Assembly (NCBI RefSeq): GCF_029633825.1
Contig: NZ_CP090640.1
Location: forward strand, 2,232,001 to 2,296,000
DNA length: 64,000 nucleotides
Source: Burkholderia contaminans
Lineage (GTDB): Bacteria > Pseudomonadota > Gammaproteobacteria > Burkholderiales > Burkholderiaceae
Reading direction: 5' to 3'
Made by a program: the position numbers and the translations under genes. Below the pieces are notes generated by a model. That model did not search any database and had not been told where the DNA came from. It saw nothing but the letters and a program-made list of their open reading frames with translations. Shown piece after piece: positions 28,932 to 36,577 of the stretch (its first letter is position 1; every line of letters begins with the position of its first letter).

Positions 28932-29519
28932 ATGCCGTTCAATTTCCCGATTTTCCTGACGTGGGTACGGATCGTGCTGATTCCGCTCGTCGTCGGCGTG
29001 TTCTACCTGCCGGACACGGTGATGGGCGGCGCGCACCGCAACCTCGCGGCGGCGGCGATCTTCATTCTTGCGGCGCTGACCGACTGGTTCGACGGCTATC
29101 TGGCCCGCAAGTGGAACCAGACGTCGTCGTTCGGCGCATTTCTCGATCCGGTGGCGGACAAGCTGATGGTGACGGCCGCGCTGCTGATCCTCGTGCAGAT
29201 TTCGCGGGTCGACGCGGCAATCGCACTCGTGATCGTCGGCCGCGAGATCGCGATTTCGGCGCTGCGCGAGTGGATGGCGCAGATCGGCGCGTCGAAGAGC
29301 GTCGCGGTGAACCAGCTCGGCAAGTTCAAGACTGCATGCCAAATGGTCGCAATTCCGATGCTGCTGTTCTACGCTCCGCTGCCGCTCGGTATCGCGACGA
29401 TCGACACGCGTGTGTGGGGCGAATGGCTGATGTATCTTGCCGCGGTGCTGACGATCTGGTCGATGCTGTACTACATGAAGCTCGCATGGCCGCAGATTCG
29501 CGAGCGCGGCGGCGCGTGA
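28932..29519 (+). CDS. pgsA: CDP-diacylglycerol-glycerol-3-phosphate 3-phosphatidyltransferase
   Basis: 195 residues from the ATG at 28932. The CDP-alcohol phosphotransferase motif DWFDGYLARK...GAFLDPVADK is complete (D-x2-D-G-x2-A-R-x8-G-x3-D-x3-D). Four to six hydrophobic helices. Makes phosphatidylglycerophosphate, the first committed step to PG and cardiolipin. Ninety nt after uvrC; the uvrC-pgsA-tRNA-Gly order is common in proteobacteria. Confidence 0.96.
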   Translation: MPFNFPIFLTWVRIVLIPLVVGVFYLPDTVMGGAHRNLAAAAIFILAALTDWFDGYLARKWNQTSSFGAFLDPVADKLMVTAALLILVQISRVDAAIALVIVGREIAISALREWMAQIGASKSVAVNQLGKFKTACQMVAIPMLLFYAPLPLGIATIDTRVWGEWLMYLAAVLTIWSMLYYMKLAWPQIRERGGA

Positions 29520-29564
29520 TGGGGCCGGTCGAGCAGGTTTTTGTAAAAAGGGCTGGAAAAGCCC

Positions 29565-29593
29565 TTGACACACGAATGTGCCTTCGACATAAT
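29565..29593 (+). promoter_or_regulatory. Sigma-70 promoter of the tRNA cluster
   Basis: TTGACA (29565-29570), 17-nt spacer, CATAAT (29588-29593), about 55 nt upstream of the mature tRNA-Gly 5' end. Near-consensus; the best promoter in the window. Confidence 0.85.
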
Positions 29594-29654
29594 CTCGCTT
29601 CTCCGCTGCACGACGAAGTAAGTGTGTGACGGGGAAGCGGTAGCGCAGCAATAC

Positions 29655-29730
29655 GCGGGAGTAGCTCAGTTGGTAGAGCGCAACCTTGCCAAGGTTGAGG
29701 TCGCGAGTTCGAGACTCGTCTCCCGCTCCA
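29655..29730 (+). tRNA. tRNA-Gly (GCC), copy 1
   Basis: 76 nt. Acceptor GCGGGAG pairs with CTCCCGC, D-arm AGCTCAGTTGGTAGAGC, anticodon stem CAACC/GGTTG with loop TTGCCAA (anticodon GCC), T-arm with GTTCGAG, encoded CCA. Confidence 0.98.
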
Positions 29731-29782
29731 GATTTTTTTGGCAGCGTGTTGTACGGCAAAGCGCTGCAGATGCAGGACACAT

Positions 29783-29858
29783 GCGGGAGTAGCTCAGTTG
29801 GTAGAGCGCAACCTTGCCAAGGTTGAGGTCGCGAGTTCGAGACTCGTCTCCCGCTCCA
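29783..29858 (+). tRNA. tRNA-Gly (GCC), copy 2
   Basis: 76 nt, identical in sequence to copy 1, with encoded CCA; anticodon loop TTGCCAA. Confidence 0.98.
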
Positions 29859-29909
29859 GATTTTTCTGGCAGCGTGTTGTACGGCGAAGCGCTGCAGATG
29901 CAGGACAAT

Positions 29910-29985
29910 GCGGGAGTAGCTCAGTTGGTAGAGCGCAACCTTGCCAAGGTTGAGGTCGCGAGTTCGAGACTCGTCTCCCGCTCCA
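29910..29985 (+). tRNA. tRNA-Gly (GCC), copy 3
   Basis: 76 nt, identical to copies 1 and 2, with encoded CCA. After this copy the repeated spacer is lost. Confidence 0.98.
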
Positions 29986-30085
29986 AGTAATGGGGAAGCC
30001 AAGCTTCCCTTTTTATTTGATGGACTTTCGGTCCTCGAATAAAAAATCTGTCGCTTGCCTCACGGCATTCGTACAGTCCGCTTTT

Positions 30086-30159
30086 GGCGCGATAGCAAAG
30101 CGGTTATGCAGCGGCCTGCAAAGCCGTTTAGGCCGGTTCGACTCCGGCTCGCGCCTCCA
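30086..30159 (+). tRNA. tRNA-Cys (GCA)
   Basis: 74 nt. Acceptor GGCGCGA pairs with TCGCGCC, anticodon stem GCGGC with loop CTGCAAA (anticodon GCA), T-arm GGTTCGACTCC, encoded CCA. Discriminator T before CCA as expected for tRNA-Cys. Confidence 0.97.
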
Positions 30160-30160
30160 G

Positions 30161-30193
30161 AAAAAGCCCCGCTTCGGCGGGGCTTTTCTTTTT
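30161..30193 (+). terminator. Terminator of the tRNA operon
   Basis: AAAAGCCCCGC, loop TTCG, GCGGGGCTTTT, then CTTTTTC. Immediately follows tRNA-Cys. Confidence 0.92.
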
Positions 30194-30293
30194 CTGCGTC
30201 CGGTTCGGAGGGGGGGCGGGTGCGGTAGCATGGCGCGATCAGCGGGCGTTCGAGTCCTGCACGAGACGCCGAGGCGATCGATGGCGAAACCAG

Positions 30294-30746
30294 GTGAAGC
30301 GAATTGACCACCCCGGGCTTGAAGTGAGAGCGGCGCGGCTAGCCGATTGCGCCGCAATCGCGAGGCTGCTGTGCCAGCTTGGATAAGAGGCAACGCCCGC
30401 GCTGATTCACGAAAAATTGCAGTCGTTCGCCGACAAGCCAGGTGACCGGGTATGTGTGGCAACGATGGGCGGCGAGGTGGTCGGCAGCATCAGCCTGCAC
30501 ATCCTGCCGCTCTTTCATGCAGCCGGAAATCTCGGGCGCATCACGAGCATGGTCGTCGACGAGCGTTACAGGGGATGCGGAATTGGCGGTGCACTGATGG
30601 CGACTGCAGAACGTTGGTTCGAGAGCGGCCGATGTGTGAAGCTGGAGGTGACGAGTGGCGATCAACGCCCGGACGCTCACCGTTTTTATGCGCATCATGG
30701 TTTCGTGCGAGACGGGCAGCGGCTCTCCCGGAAAATGCATCCGTAG
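30294..30746 (+). pseudogene. GNAT acetyltransferase broken by one in-frame stop
   Basis: Reading from GTG 30294 gives a full-length GNAT of about 150 codons: GLEVRAARLADCAAIARLLC, then a TAA at 30384-30386, then EATPALIHEKLQ and the acetyl-CoA-binding part RITSMVVDERYRGCGIGGAL, ending RLSRKMHP. The stop replaces what would be Tyr in the usual LGYEA pattern, a single base change. The part after the stop (from TTG 30417) keeps motif A but lacks the first beta strand and helix. It could be a true strain-specific null or a sequencing error. Confidence 0.8.
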
Positions 30747-30761
30747 CGCATGCCTAAAAGC

Positions 30762-30788
30762 AAAAGCCCGGTGTGAGCGGACTTTTTT
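30762..30788 (+). terminator. Imperfect terminator after the broken GNAT gene
   Basis: AAAAG-C-CCG, 7-nt loop, CGG-A-CTTTT with one internal mismatch, then more Ts. Lies before the convergent GNAT gene. Confidence 0.5.
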
Positions 30789-30862
30789 GGTTTCAGCGGT
30801 TGAAGCGCGATGCTCGAACGGGCTTCGGCTGTGCGATGCCGCTCGTTTGTCGCGCGCTTCGC

Positions 30863-31411
30863 TCAACCATCCACCGGCTGCGCCGGCGTGTCGAGCGTCA
30901 ACTGATAGAACGCCGCGTCGAGCCACCGGCCGAACTTGAATCCCGCCTGCGTGATCGTGCCCGAGTGCACGAATCCCAGCTTCGTATGCAGTGCGATGCT
31001 TCCTGCGTTGGTTGCGTCGATGCAGCCGACCACCACGTGCACCTGTGCTTCGCGCGCGCGCCGGACCACTTCGCGCAGCAGCACCTCGCCCAGCCCGCGG
31101 CCGCGCTGGTCGCGATGCACGTACACGCTGTGTTCGACCGTGTACTTGAAGGCGGGAAACGCGCGGAACGTGCCCCAGCTCGCAAAGCCCAGCAGCGTGC
31201 CCGATGCATCCACCGCGCCGATGACCGGGAAGCCGCCCGCGCGCTTCGCCGCGAACCATGCGACCATCGCTTCCGGCGGACGCGGCTTGTAGTCGTACAG
31301 CGCGGTGGAGTTCGCGATCGCGTCGTTCAGGATCTCGAGAATGGCCGGTGCGTGCTCGGCCTCGCTGCAATCGATCAGGCGCACGTCGTCGCGCTGTTTC
31401 GGGGAATTCAT
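30863..31411 (-). CDS. GNAT N-acetyltransferase, phosphinothricin acetyltransferase-like
   Basis: 182 residues from the ATG at 31411, which has CAGGAG 6 nt upstream. AILEILNDAIANSTALYDYK and the acetyl-CoA loop RDQRGRGLGEVLLREVV, then HVVVGCIDATNAGSIALHTK and LGFVHSGTITQAGFKFGRWL are typical of the PAT/YncA (MddA) group, which acetylate phosphinothricin-like compounds and methionine sulfoximine or sulfone. Follows the XRE/cupin gene by 58 nt on the same strand, so probably controlled by it. Confidence 0.88.
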   Translation of the reverse strand: MNSPKQRDDVRLIDCSEAEHAPAILEILNDAIANSTALYDYKPRPPEAMVAWFAAKRAGGFPVIGAVDASGTLLGFASWGTFRAFPAFKYTVEHSVYVHRDQRGRGLGEVLLREVVRRAREAQVHVVVGCIDATNAGSIALHTKLGFVHSGTITQAGFKFGRWLDAAFYQLTLDTPAQPVDG

Positions 31412-31469
31412 ACCGGCTCCTGTAGGCAACAAATAGGGCGCGCGCATTGCTGCTGCGACGACGCGCTCA

Positions 31470-32093
31470 TCAGAGGTTCCGCACGCCGGCGGCAGCAGGC
31501 GCATCGCAGATCGCGACGACATAGCGGGCGGCATGCGGCGACGGATTGCTGAAAATCAGCGGCCGGTCGAGCCGCATGGCCAGGCAGTCGCCTTCGTTAA
31601 GTTCGTGAAGCGCGTCGCCGAACGTGACGTCGACGCGGCCGCTGATCACCCACACCTGCTGATGCAGCGCGCTTTCGCGTCCGCCGCTGTCGTACGCGAC
31701 GCGTGCACCGGGCGGGAAATCCACCTCGACGAGCTGGATCGGCGACGGCCAGCCGGCCGGGGAGAGGTTGCGGCGCACATAGCCGGACGCAGGGTCTCGC
31801 CATTCGGCCTGCTGCGCGCGGCGGGCCAGCGGCTGCGCGGGCGTGTCGTCCTGGTCGCCGCCGAACAGCCCGGCCAGCGACACGCCGAGCCCGGCCGCGA
31901 GCTTGTCGAGCACGACGGCCGTCGGGCTGGCCGACGCGCGTTCGATGAGCGAGATCATCGAACGGCTGACGCCCGAGCGCGCGGCCAGCGCGTCGAGCGT
32001 GTAGCCTCGCACGGTGCGCAGGTCGCGTACGCGCCGGGCGATGCGTTCGTTGATGCCGGTGTCGTCGGCAACGGCGGTGGCTGATTCTTTCAT
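31470..32093 (-). CDS. XRE-family regulator with C-terminal cupin domain
   Basis: 207 residues from the ATG at 32093. N-terminal HTH: RRVRDLRTVRGYTLDALAARS and SRSMISLIERASASPTAVVL (residues about 18-72); C-terminal cupin (about 105-200) with VEVDFPPGARVAYDSGG and QVWVISGRVDVTFGDALHEL. HTH-cupin regulators sense small molecules through the cupin. Upstream of and co-oriented with the GNAT gene, its likely target. Divergent from the ParD-like gene across 141 bp of AT-richer DNA. Confidence 0.9.
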   Translation of the reverse strand: MKESATAVADDTGINERIARRVRDLRTVRGYTLDALAARSGVSRSMISLIERASASPTAVVLDKLAAGLGVSLAGLFGGDQDDTPAQPLARRAQQAEWRDPASGYVRRNLSPAGWPSPIQLVEVDFPPGARVAYDSGGRESALHQQVWVISGRVDVTFGDALHELNEGDCLAMRLDRPLIFSNPSPHAARYVVAICDAPAAAGVRNL

Positions 32094-32234
32094 GATGGAT
32101 TTATTTTCCAGCAAACTGGAATTCGATGTCAACGGTATCGATCCCAGGCGGCTCGACGGAATTCGAACGGCTTGCCCGGCAGTCGTGCACGGCGTAATAT
32201 ACGAATTGACTACGTTTCGTTTAATTGGGGATAT

Positions 32235-32471
32235 ATGGGCATCATCAAGATTTCCGAGCACATGCACGAGCGGCTGCGCTCGACCAGCACGGCGCTGAGC
32301 CGCTCGATCAATGCGCAGGCCGAACACTGGCTGCGGGTCGGGATGCTGGCGGAACTCAATCCGGCGCTGTCCTATGGCGACATCTGCCGGATGCTGATCG
32401 AGGCCGAAGCACGGGGCGGTGAGACGGGGCCGGCGGAACCGGTCGAGCACGGCATCGAGCAGGTGGCGTAA
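32235..32471 (+). CDS. ParD-like antitoxin-family protein coupled to map
   Basis: 78 residues from the ATG at 32235. MGIIKISEHMHERLRSTST, SRSINAQAEHWLRVGMLAEL and NPALSYGDICRMLIEAEA fit the ParD-like family (ribbon-helix-helix type). Its stop TAA overlaps the map ATG by one base (TAATG), so translation is coupled. There is no ParE-like toxin; the partner in the toxin position is a methionine aminopeptidase. The operon start is AT-rich (GTTTCGTTTAATTGGGGATAT). Confidence 0.85.
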   Translation: MGIIKISEHMHERLRSTSTALSRSINAQAEHWLRVGMLAELNPALSYGDICRMLIEAEARGGETGPAEPVEHGIEQVA

Positions 32472-33277
32472 TGGCGAAACGAGAGATCCCGATCCGCGGT
32501 GCCGCGGAAATCGCCAAGTCGCGCGAAGCCGCGAAGCTCGCGTCGCAGGTGCTGACGATGATCACCGAGCACGTGAAGCCGGGTGTCACCACCGACGAAC
32601 TGGACGTGCTCTGCCGCGAATACATCGTCGACGTGCTTGGCGCGATCCCGGCGAACATCGGCTACCACGGCTATCCGAAGACGCTGTGCACGTCGGTCAA
32701 CCACGTGGTGTGCCACGGCATTCCGACGTCGCGGCCACTGCGCGACGGCGACATCGTGAACCTCGACATCGCGGTGATCAAGGACGGCTGGTTCGGCGAT
32801 ACGAGCCGCATGTATTTCGTCGGCGAACCGAACGAGCTCGCACGACGCCTCGTCGCGACGACCTATGAGGCGATGCACGCGGGCATTCGCGCGGTGCGTC
32901 CGGGTGCGACGCTCGGCGACGTCGGCTACGCGATCCAGCAGGTCGCGCATCGCGAAGGCTTCAGCGTGGTTCGCGAATACTGCGGGCACGGCATCGGCGA
33001 TGTCTATCACGACGAACCGCAGGTGCTTCACTACGGCCGTCCGGGCACCGGCGTGCCGCTTCGGCCGGGGATGATCTTCACGATCGAGCCGATGCTCAAC
33101 GCGGGCAAGCGCGACACGCGCATGCTGGCGGACGGCTGGACGGTCGTCACGAAGGACCATTCGCTGTCGGCCCAGTGGGAGCACATGGTCGTCGTGACGG
33201 AAACGGGCTTCGAGGTGCTGACCGAAGACGCGAAGCCGCAGGCGTTCCCGGCGCTGTCGGGCACGCACGCCGCCTGA
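32471..33277 (+). CDS. map: Methionine aminopeptidase, type I
   Basis: 268 residues. All metal ligands and active-site His are present: VCHGIPTSRPL, NLDIAVIKDGWFGDTSRMY (two Asp), CGHGIGDVYHDEP, FTIEPMLNAG and SAQWEHMVVVTE. Removes initiator Met from nascent proteins. The housekeeping map usually sits beside rpsB; this copy instead follows a ParD-like gene, so it may be a second enzyme. C-terminal KPQAFPALSGTHAA is variable. Confidence 0.95.
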   Translation: MAKREIPIRGAAEIAKSREAAKLASQVLTMITEHVKPGVTTDELDVLCREYIVDVLGAIPANIGYHGYPKTLCTSVNHVVCHGIPTSRPLRDGDIVNLDIAVIKDGWFGDTSRMYFVGEPNELARRLVATTYEAMHAGIRAVRPGATLGDVGYAIQQVAHREGFSVVREYCGHGIGDVYHDEPQVLHYGRPGTGVPLRPGMIFTIEPMLNAGKRDTRMLADGWTVVTKDHSLSAQWEHMVVVTETGFEVLTEDAKPQAFPALSGTHAA

Positions 33278-33319
33278 TACCTGCAGGGCGCCACGAAGGG
33301 TGGTGCGGTAGCACAGTGG

Positions 33320-33350
33320 AACGGGCCCCTTTGCGGGGCCCGTTTCGTTT
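33320..33350 (+). terminator. Terminator after map
   Basis: AACGGGCCCC, loop TTTGC, GGGGCCCGTT then TCGTTTT. Ten-bp stem between the convergent map and msrC genes. Confidence 0.85.
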
Positions 33351-33434
33351 TCGTTCGAGGTTGCGCGGTGCGCGCGATTTACGCGCGAACGCGGCGACCG
33401 GTTGTTCGGTGGAGGCGCGCGGCCAGGCCGCCGC

Positions 33435-33938
33435 TCAACCGCGCGCCTTCTGCCATGCGTGTTCGACGAACACGCGGCACAGCGCTTCCATCCCCTTGCG
33501 GTCTTCGTCGTCGAAGCGCGCGGCGACCGGGCTGTCGACGTCCCACACGCCGAACAGCGTGCCGTCGGCGGCCACCAGTGGCACGACGATTTCCGACTCC
33601 GATGCGGCGTCGCACGCGATATGGCCGGGGAAGTCATGCACGTCGCGCACGACCTGCGTCTCGCGCGTCTGCGCGGCCGTGCCGCACACGCCCTTGCCGA
33701 GCGCGATCCGCACGCAGGCGGGCTTGCCCTGGAACGGCCCGACCACGAGTTCCGTCCCGTCGAAGAAGTAGAAGCCGGCCCAGTTGAGACGGTCGAGCGA
33801 GTGGTAGACCAGCGCGGAGAAGTTGGCCGCGTTCGCGGTCAGGTCGCGTTCGGATTCGACGAGCGCGCGAGCTTGCTCGACGAGCGTCGCGTATTGATCG
33901 GCCTTGGAGGCGTTGGGGTCGTTGGACAGCGTGAACAT
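33435..33938 (-). CDS. msrC: Free methionine-(R)-sulfoxide reductase (GAF domain)
   Basis: 167 residues, a single GAF domain. LNWAGFYFFDGTELVVGPFQ, KPACVRIALGKGVCGTAAQ and GHIACDAASESEIVVPL carry the three Cys of the fRMsr family (positions 75, 85 and 109). Reduces free Met-(R)-O, complementing MsrA/MsrB. Convergent with map. Confidence 0.93.
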   Translation of the reverse strand: MFTLSNDPNASKADQYATLVEQARALVESERDLTANAANFSALVYHSLDRLNWAGFYFFDGTELVVGPFQGKPACVRIALGKGVCGTAAQTRETQVVRDVHDFPGHIACDAASESEIVVPLVAADGTLFGVWDVDSPVAARFDDEDRKGMEALCRVFVEHAWQKARG

Positions 33939-34040
33939 GGCGGGAAAGCGATCAGGGTTGTGAAATGCGCGATGCGCGTACCGCAGTCTACGGCACGCGC
34001 GCCGGGTTTGCAGCGGCCGGTCACGCGTGAAGCGGCGCGC

Positions 34041-34958
34041 TCAATCGGGTTCGAGTTCGGCAAACCGCTCCGCGAGAAAATCCAGCAGGGCACGCACCGC
34101 GGGCAGCAACCCCCGGCGCGACGCGAACACCGCGTGCACGATTTCGCGGCGCGGCGCCCAGTCGGGCAGCACGATCACCAGCTCGCCGCGCGCGACCTCA
34201 TCGCGCACCATCATCGTCGGCAACTGCACGATGCCGACGCCTGCCACGGCCGCCGCGCGCAGCGCGAGCATGCCGCCCGTCACGAAGCGCGGCTGGTGAT
34301 GAATTTCCGCGTGAGCGCCGTCGGGCCCGCGCAGCCGCCACACGTGCGCGGACTGAGGGGCGCCGTGATCCAGGCTCGGCAGGCGCGCGAGATCGGCGGG
34401 AACGGCCGGGGCACCCTGCTCGCGCAGCAGAGCCGGGCTTGCGACAAGGCACTGGCCGCGCTCGGCCAGCACGCGCAGCGCGAGATCGCTGTCTTCGAGC
34501 GGCGGCGGGCGTACGCGGATCGCGACGTCGATCCCTTCGCCGACCACGTCGACGCGCCGGTTGGTCGCTTCCAGATGAATCTCGACGCGCGGGCACGCGA
34601 CCATGAACGCGGCGATCATCGTGCCGACCAGCGAATCGAGCAGCACGATCGGGCAACTGACGCGCACGATGCCGCGCGGCTCCTCGTGCAGCAGCGCGAT
34701 CGCTTCGTCGGCGGCATCGGCCTCGACGAGCATCGCGCGGCAATGCGCGTAATAGGTCTGGCCGACGTCGGTAACCGTGAAGCGGCGCGTCGAGCGCTGG
34801 ATCAGCCGCATCCCGAGCCGCGCCTCGAGCAGCGCGATGCGTCGGCTCAGCTTCGATTTCGGCATGTCCAGCGCCCGCCCGGCCGGTGCGAAGCCGCCGT
34901 GTTCGACGACCTGCACGAAGTAGTAGAGATCGTTCAGATCCCGCGCTTTATCGTTCAT
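34041..34958 (-). CDS. LysR-family transcriptional regulator
   Basis: 305 residues. N-terminal winged HTH: LNDLYYFVQVVEHGGFAPAG and KSKLSRRIALLEARLGMRLI; effector domain from about residue 90. Divergent from the pirin gene across 109 bp, the usual arrangement for a LysR and its target. The related group (QuiR/CrgA-like with MPKSKLSRRI) often regulates adjacent pirin or quinone genes. Confidence 0.93.
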   Translation of the reverse strand: MNDKARDLNDLYYFVQVVEHGGFAPAGRALDMPKSKLSRRIALLEARLGMRLIQRSTRRFTVTDVGQTYYAHCRAMLVEADAADEAIALLHEEPRGIVRVSCPIVLLDSLVGTMIAAFMVACPRVEIHLEATNRRVDVVGEGIDVAIRVRPPPLEDSDLALRVLAERGQCLVASPALLREQGAPAVPADLARLPSLDHGAPQSAHVWRLRGPDGAHAEIHHQPRFVTGGMLALRAAAVAGVGIVQLPTMMVRDEVARGELVIVLPDWAPRREIVHAVFASRRGLLPAVRALLDFLAERFAELEPD

Positions 34959-35067
34959 GAAATGGAACGCTGAGTGCGATTTTGGCAGTCTACCGGATCG
35001 ATCGTTCCACCACTATATTTCTACCCAGGATGCGAAACACGTGTTTCGCCGCAATTCGGAGAAGGCA

Positions 35068-35940
35068 ATGAAGAAGATCCAGGGTGTGTACAGTGCGCCG
35101 CGCGGCCATTGGGTCGGCGACGGTTTCCCGGTGCGTTCGATGTTCAGCTACCAGTCCCACGGCGCGCACCTGAGCCCGTTCCTGCTCCTCGACTACGCCG
35201 GCCCGACCACGTTCGAGCCGGGTTCGGTCTCGGCGCCGCGCGGTGTCGGCCAGCATCCGCACCGCGGGTTCGAAACGGTGACGATCGTCTATGACGGCGA
35301 GGTCGCGCACCGCGACTCGACCGGCGCGGGCGGCGTGATCGGCCCGGGCGACGTGCAGTGGATGACGGCTGCGAGCGGGATCCTGCATGAGGAATTCCAC
35401 TCGGAAGGATTCACGCAGCGGGGCGGCCCGCTCGAGATGGTGCAGCTGTGGGTGAACCTGCCCGCCGCGGACAAGATGGGCGCGCCCGGCTACCAGACGC
35501 TGCTGAACGCCGACATCCCCGTGGTCGAGCTGCCGGACGGCGCGGGGCGTGCGCGGATCATCGCGGGTGAACTCGACGGGCGGCGCGGCCCGGCCCGCAC
35601 GCATACGCCGATCGACGTATGGGACGTGCGGCTCGTGGCCGGCGGCCATGCGCGATTCCCGGTCGCCGAAGGGAGTACGCTCGCGGTGGTCGTGCTGGGC
35701 GGTACCGTGCAGGTGAACGGCGAAACGGTCGCCCGCGAAGCGCAGTTCGTGCAACTCGGCCGCGACGGCAGCGACGTCGAGATCGAAGCGAACGGCGACG
35801 CGAAGCTGCTGATCCTGAGCGGTGAACCGATCGACGAACCCGTCGTCGGCTACGGGCCGTTCGTGATGAACTCGCAAGCGGAGATCCGTACCGCGATCGA
35901 GGACTTCAACAGCGGCCGCTTCGGCCAGATGCCGGCATGA
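35068..35940 (+). CDS. Pirin family protein
   Basis: 290 residues from the ATG at 35068, which has GGAGAAGG 4 nt upstream; an in-frame extension to 34957 overlaps the lysR start and is unlikely. Bicupin with metal site HPHRGFETVTIVYDGEVAHRD and later HEEFHSE, and MVQLWVNLP. Pirins bind Fe and some have quercetinase or redox-sensor activity; the function here is unknown. Confidence 0.92.
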   Translation: MKKIQGVYSAPRGHWVGDGFPVRSMFSYQSHGAHLSPFLLLDYAGPTTFEPGSVSAPRGVGQHPHRGFETVTIVYDGEVAHRDSTGAGGVIGPGDVQWMTAASGILHEEFHSEGFTQRGGPLEMVQLWVNLPAADKMGAPGYQTLLNADIPVVELPDGAGRARIIAGELDGRRGPARTHTPIDVWDVRLVAGGHARFPVAEGSTLAVVVLGGTVQVNGETVAREAQFVQLGRDGSDVEIEANGDAKLLILSGEPIDEPVVGYGPFVMNSQAEIRTAIEDFNSGRFGQMPA

Positions 35941-35945
35941 CGGAC

Positions 35946-35974
35946 AGGCCCCGCGCAATGCGGGGCCTTTTTTT
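35946..35974 (+). terminator. Terminator after the pirin gene
   Basis: AGGCCCCGC, loop GCAAT, GCGGGGCCT then T6, starting 6 nt after the stop. Confidence 0.92.
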
Positions 35975-36066
35975 GCGCGCGGACGGTCGGTCGCGCGGCG
36001 AGGGTGCTTCGAGGCATAATCGTCGATTGCCGCGCGCCGGCCGGCGCGCCCGAATCAGGACCGACC

Positions 36067-36552
36067 ATGAACGCATCCGCTGCATCCCCGAGCGCCGCCG
36101 ATCTCGACTGGCGCTGGAAATCCTTCGACGCGCTGACGGCGCGCGAAGTCTATTCGATCCTCGAAGCACGCAGCGCGGTGTTCGTCGTCGAGCAGAACTG
36201 CGTGTATCGCGACATCGACGACGCGGATCAGGCCGCATGGCACCTGGCGGCCTTCGATCCGGCCGGTCGCGTGGCCGGCTATCTGCGTGTGCTGCTGCCC
36301 GATGCGCAGAACACCGACGTACGCATCGGCCGCGTGCTGACGACCGCCGCGTTTCGCGGCGCAGGCCTCGGCAACGAACTGCTGTCGCGCGCGCTCGAGC
36401 AGATCCGCGCGCAGTGGCCGGATACGCCGGTGAGCCTGCATGCGCAGGCCCACTTGCAGCGTTTTTACGGGGCATTCGGCTTTGCGCCGAGTTCGGAAGT
36501 GCACGACGAGGACGGCATCCCGCACGTGTGGATGAGCAGCGCACGCGCGTGA
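36067..36552 (+). CDS. GNAT acetyltransferase, ElaA family
   Basis: 161 residues from the ATG at 36067. WRWKSFDALTAREVYSILEA, RSAVFVVEQNCVYRDIDDAD and HLAAFDPAGRVAGYLRVLLP are ElaA hallmarks; acetyl-CoA loop RGAGLGNELL. Substrate unknown. Confidence 0.92.
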   Translation: MNASAASPSAADLDWRWKSFDALTAREVYSILEARSAVFVVEQNCVYRDIDDADQAAWHLAAFDPAGRVAGYLRVLLPDAQNTDVRIGRVLTTAAFRGAGLGNELLSRALEQIRAQWPDTPVSLHAQAHLQRFYGAFGFAPSSEVHDEDGIPHVWMSSARA

Positions 36553-36577
36553 TGCGCGACGCGCCGCGCAGCAGCAG

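Larger units (their letters stand above)
29655..29985 (+). repeat. Three-copy tandem repeat of tRNA-Gly plus spacer
   Basis: Period 128 then 127 bp. The 52- and 51-nt spacers are nearly identical (T/C and A/G changes and one small indel near the 3' end), so the amplification copied spacer and gene together and is recent or gene-converted. Confidence 0.93.

Noticed and set aside
26802..30002. A 1066-codon open frame on the minus strand
   Set aside because: It is antisense to uvrC and pgsA and runs through tRNA genes; its composition (Arg/His/Ala-rich) is typical of the shadow frame in high-GC DNA.
29655..30159. The tRNA cluster as a CRISPR-like array
   Set aside because: The repeats are complete tRNA genes and the spacers are the same, not unique.
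32235..33277. Classical type II toxin-antitoxin operon
   Set aside because: The second gene is a complete methionine aminopeptidase, not a RelE/ParE toxin.
34957..35067. Longer N-terminus for the pirin
   Set aside because: Begins inside the lysR start; the ATG at 35068 has a good ribosome-binding site and fits the family.
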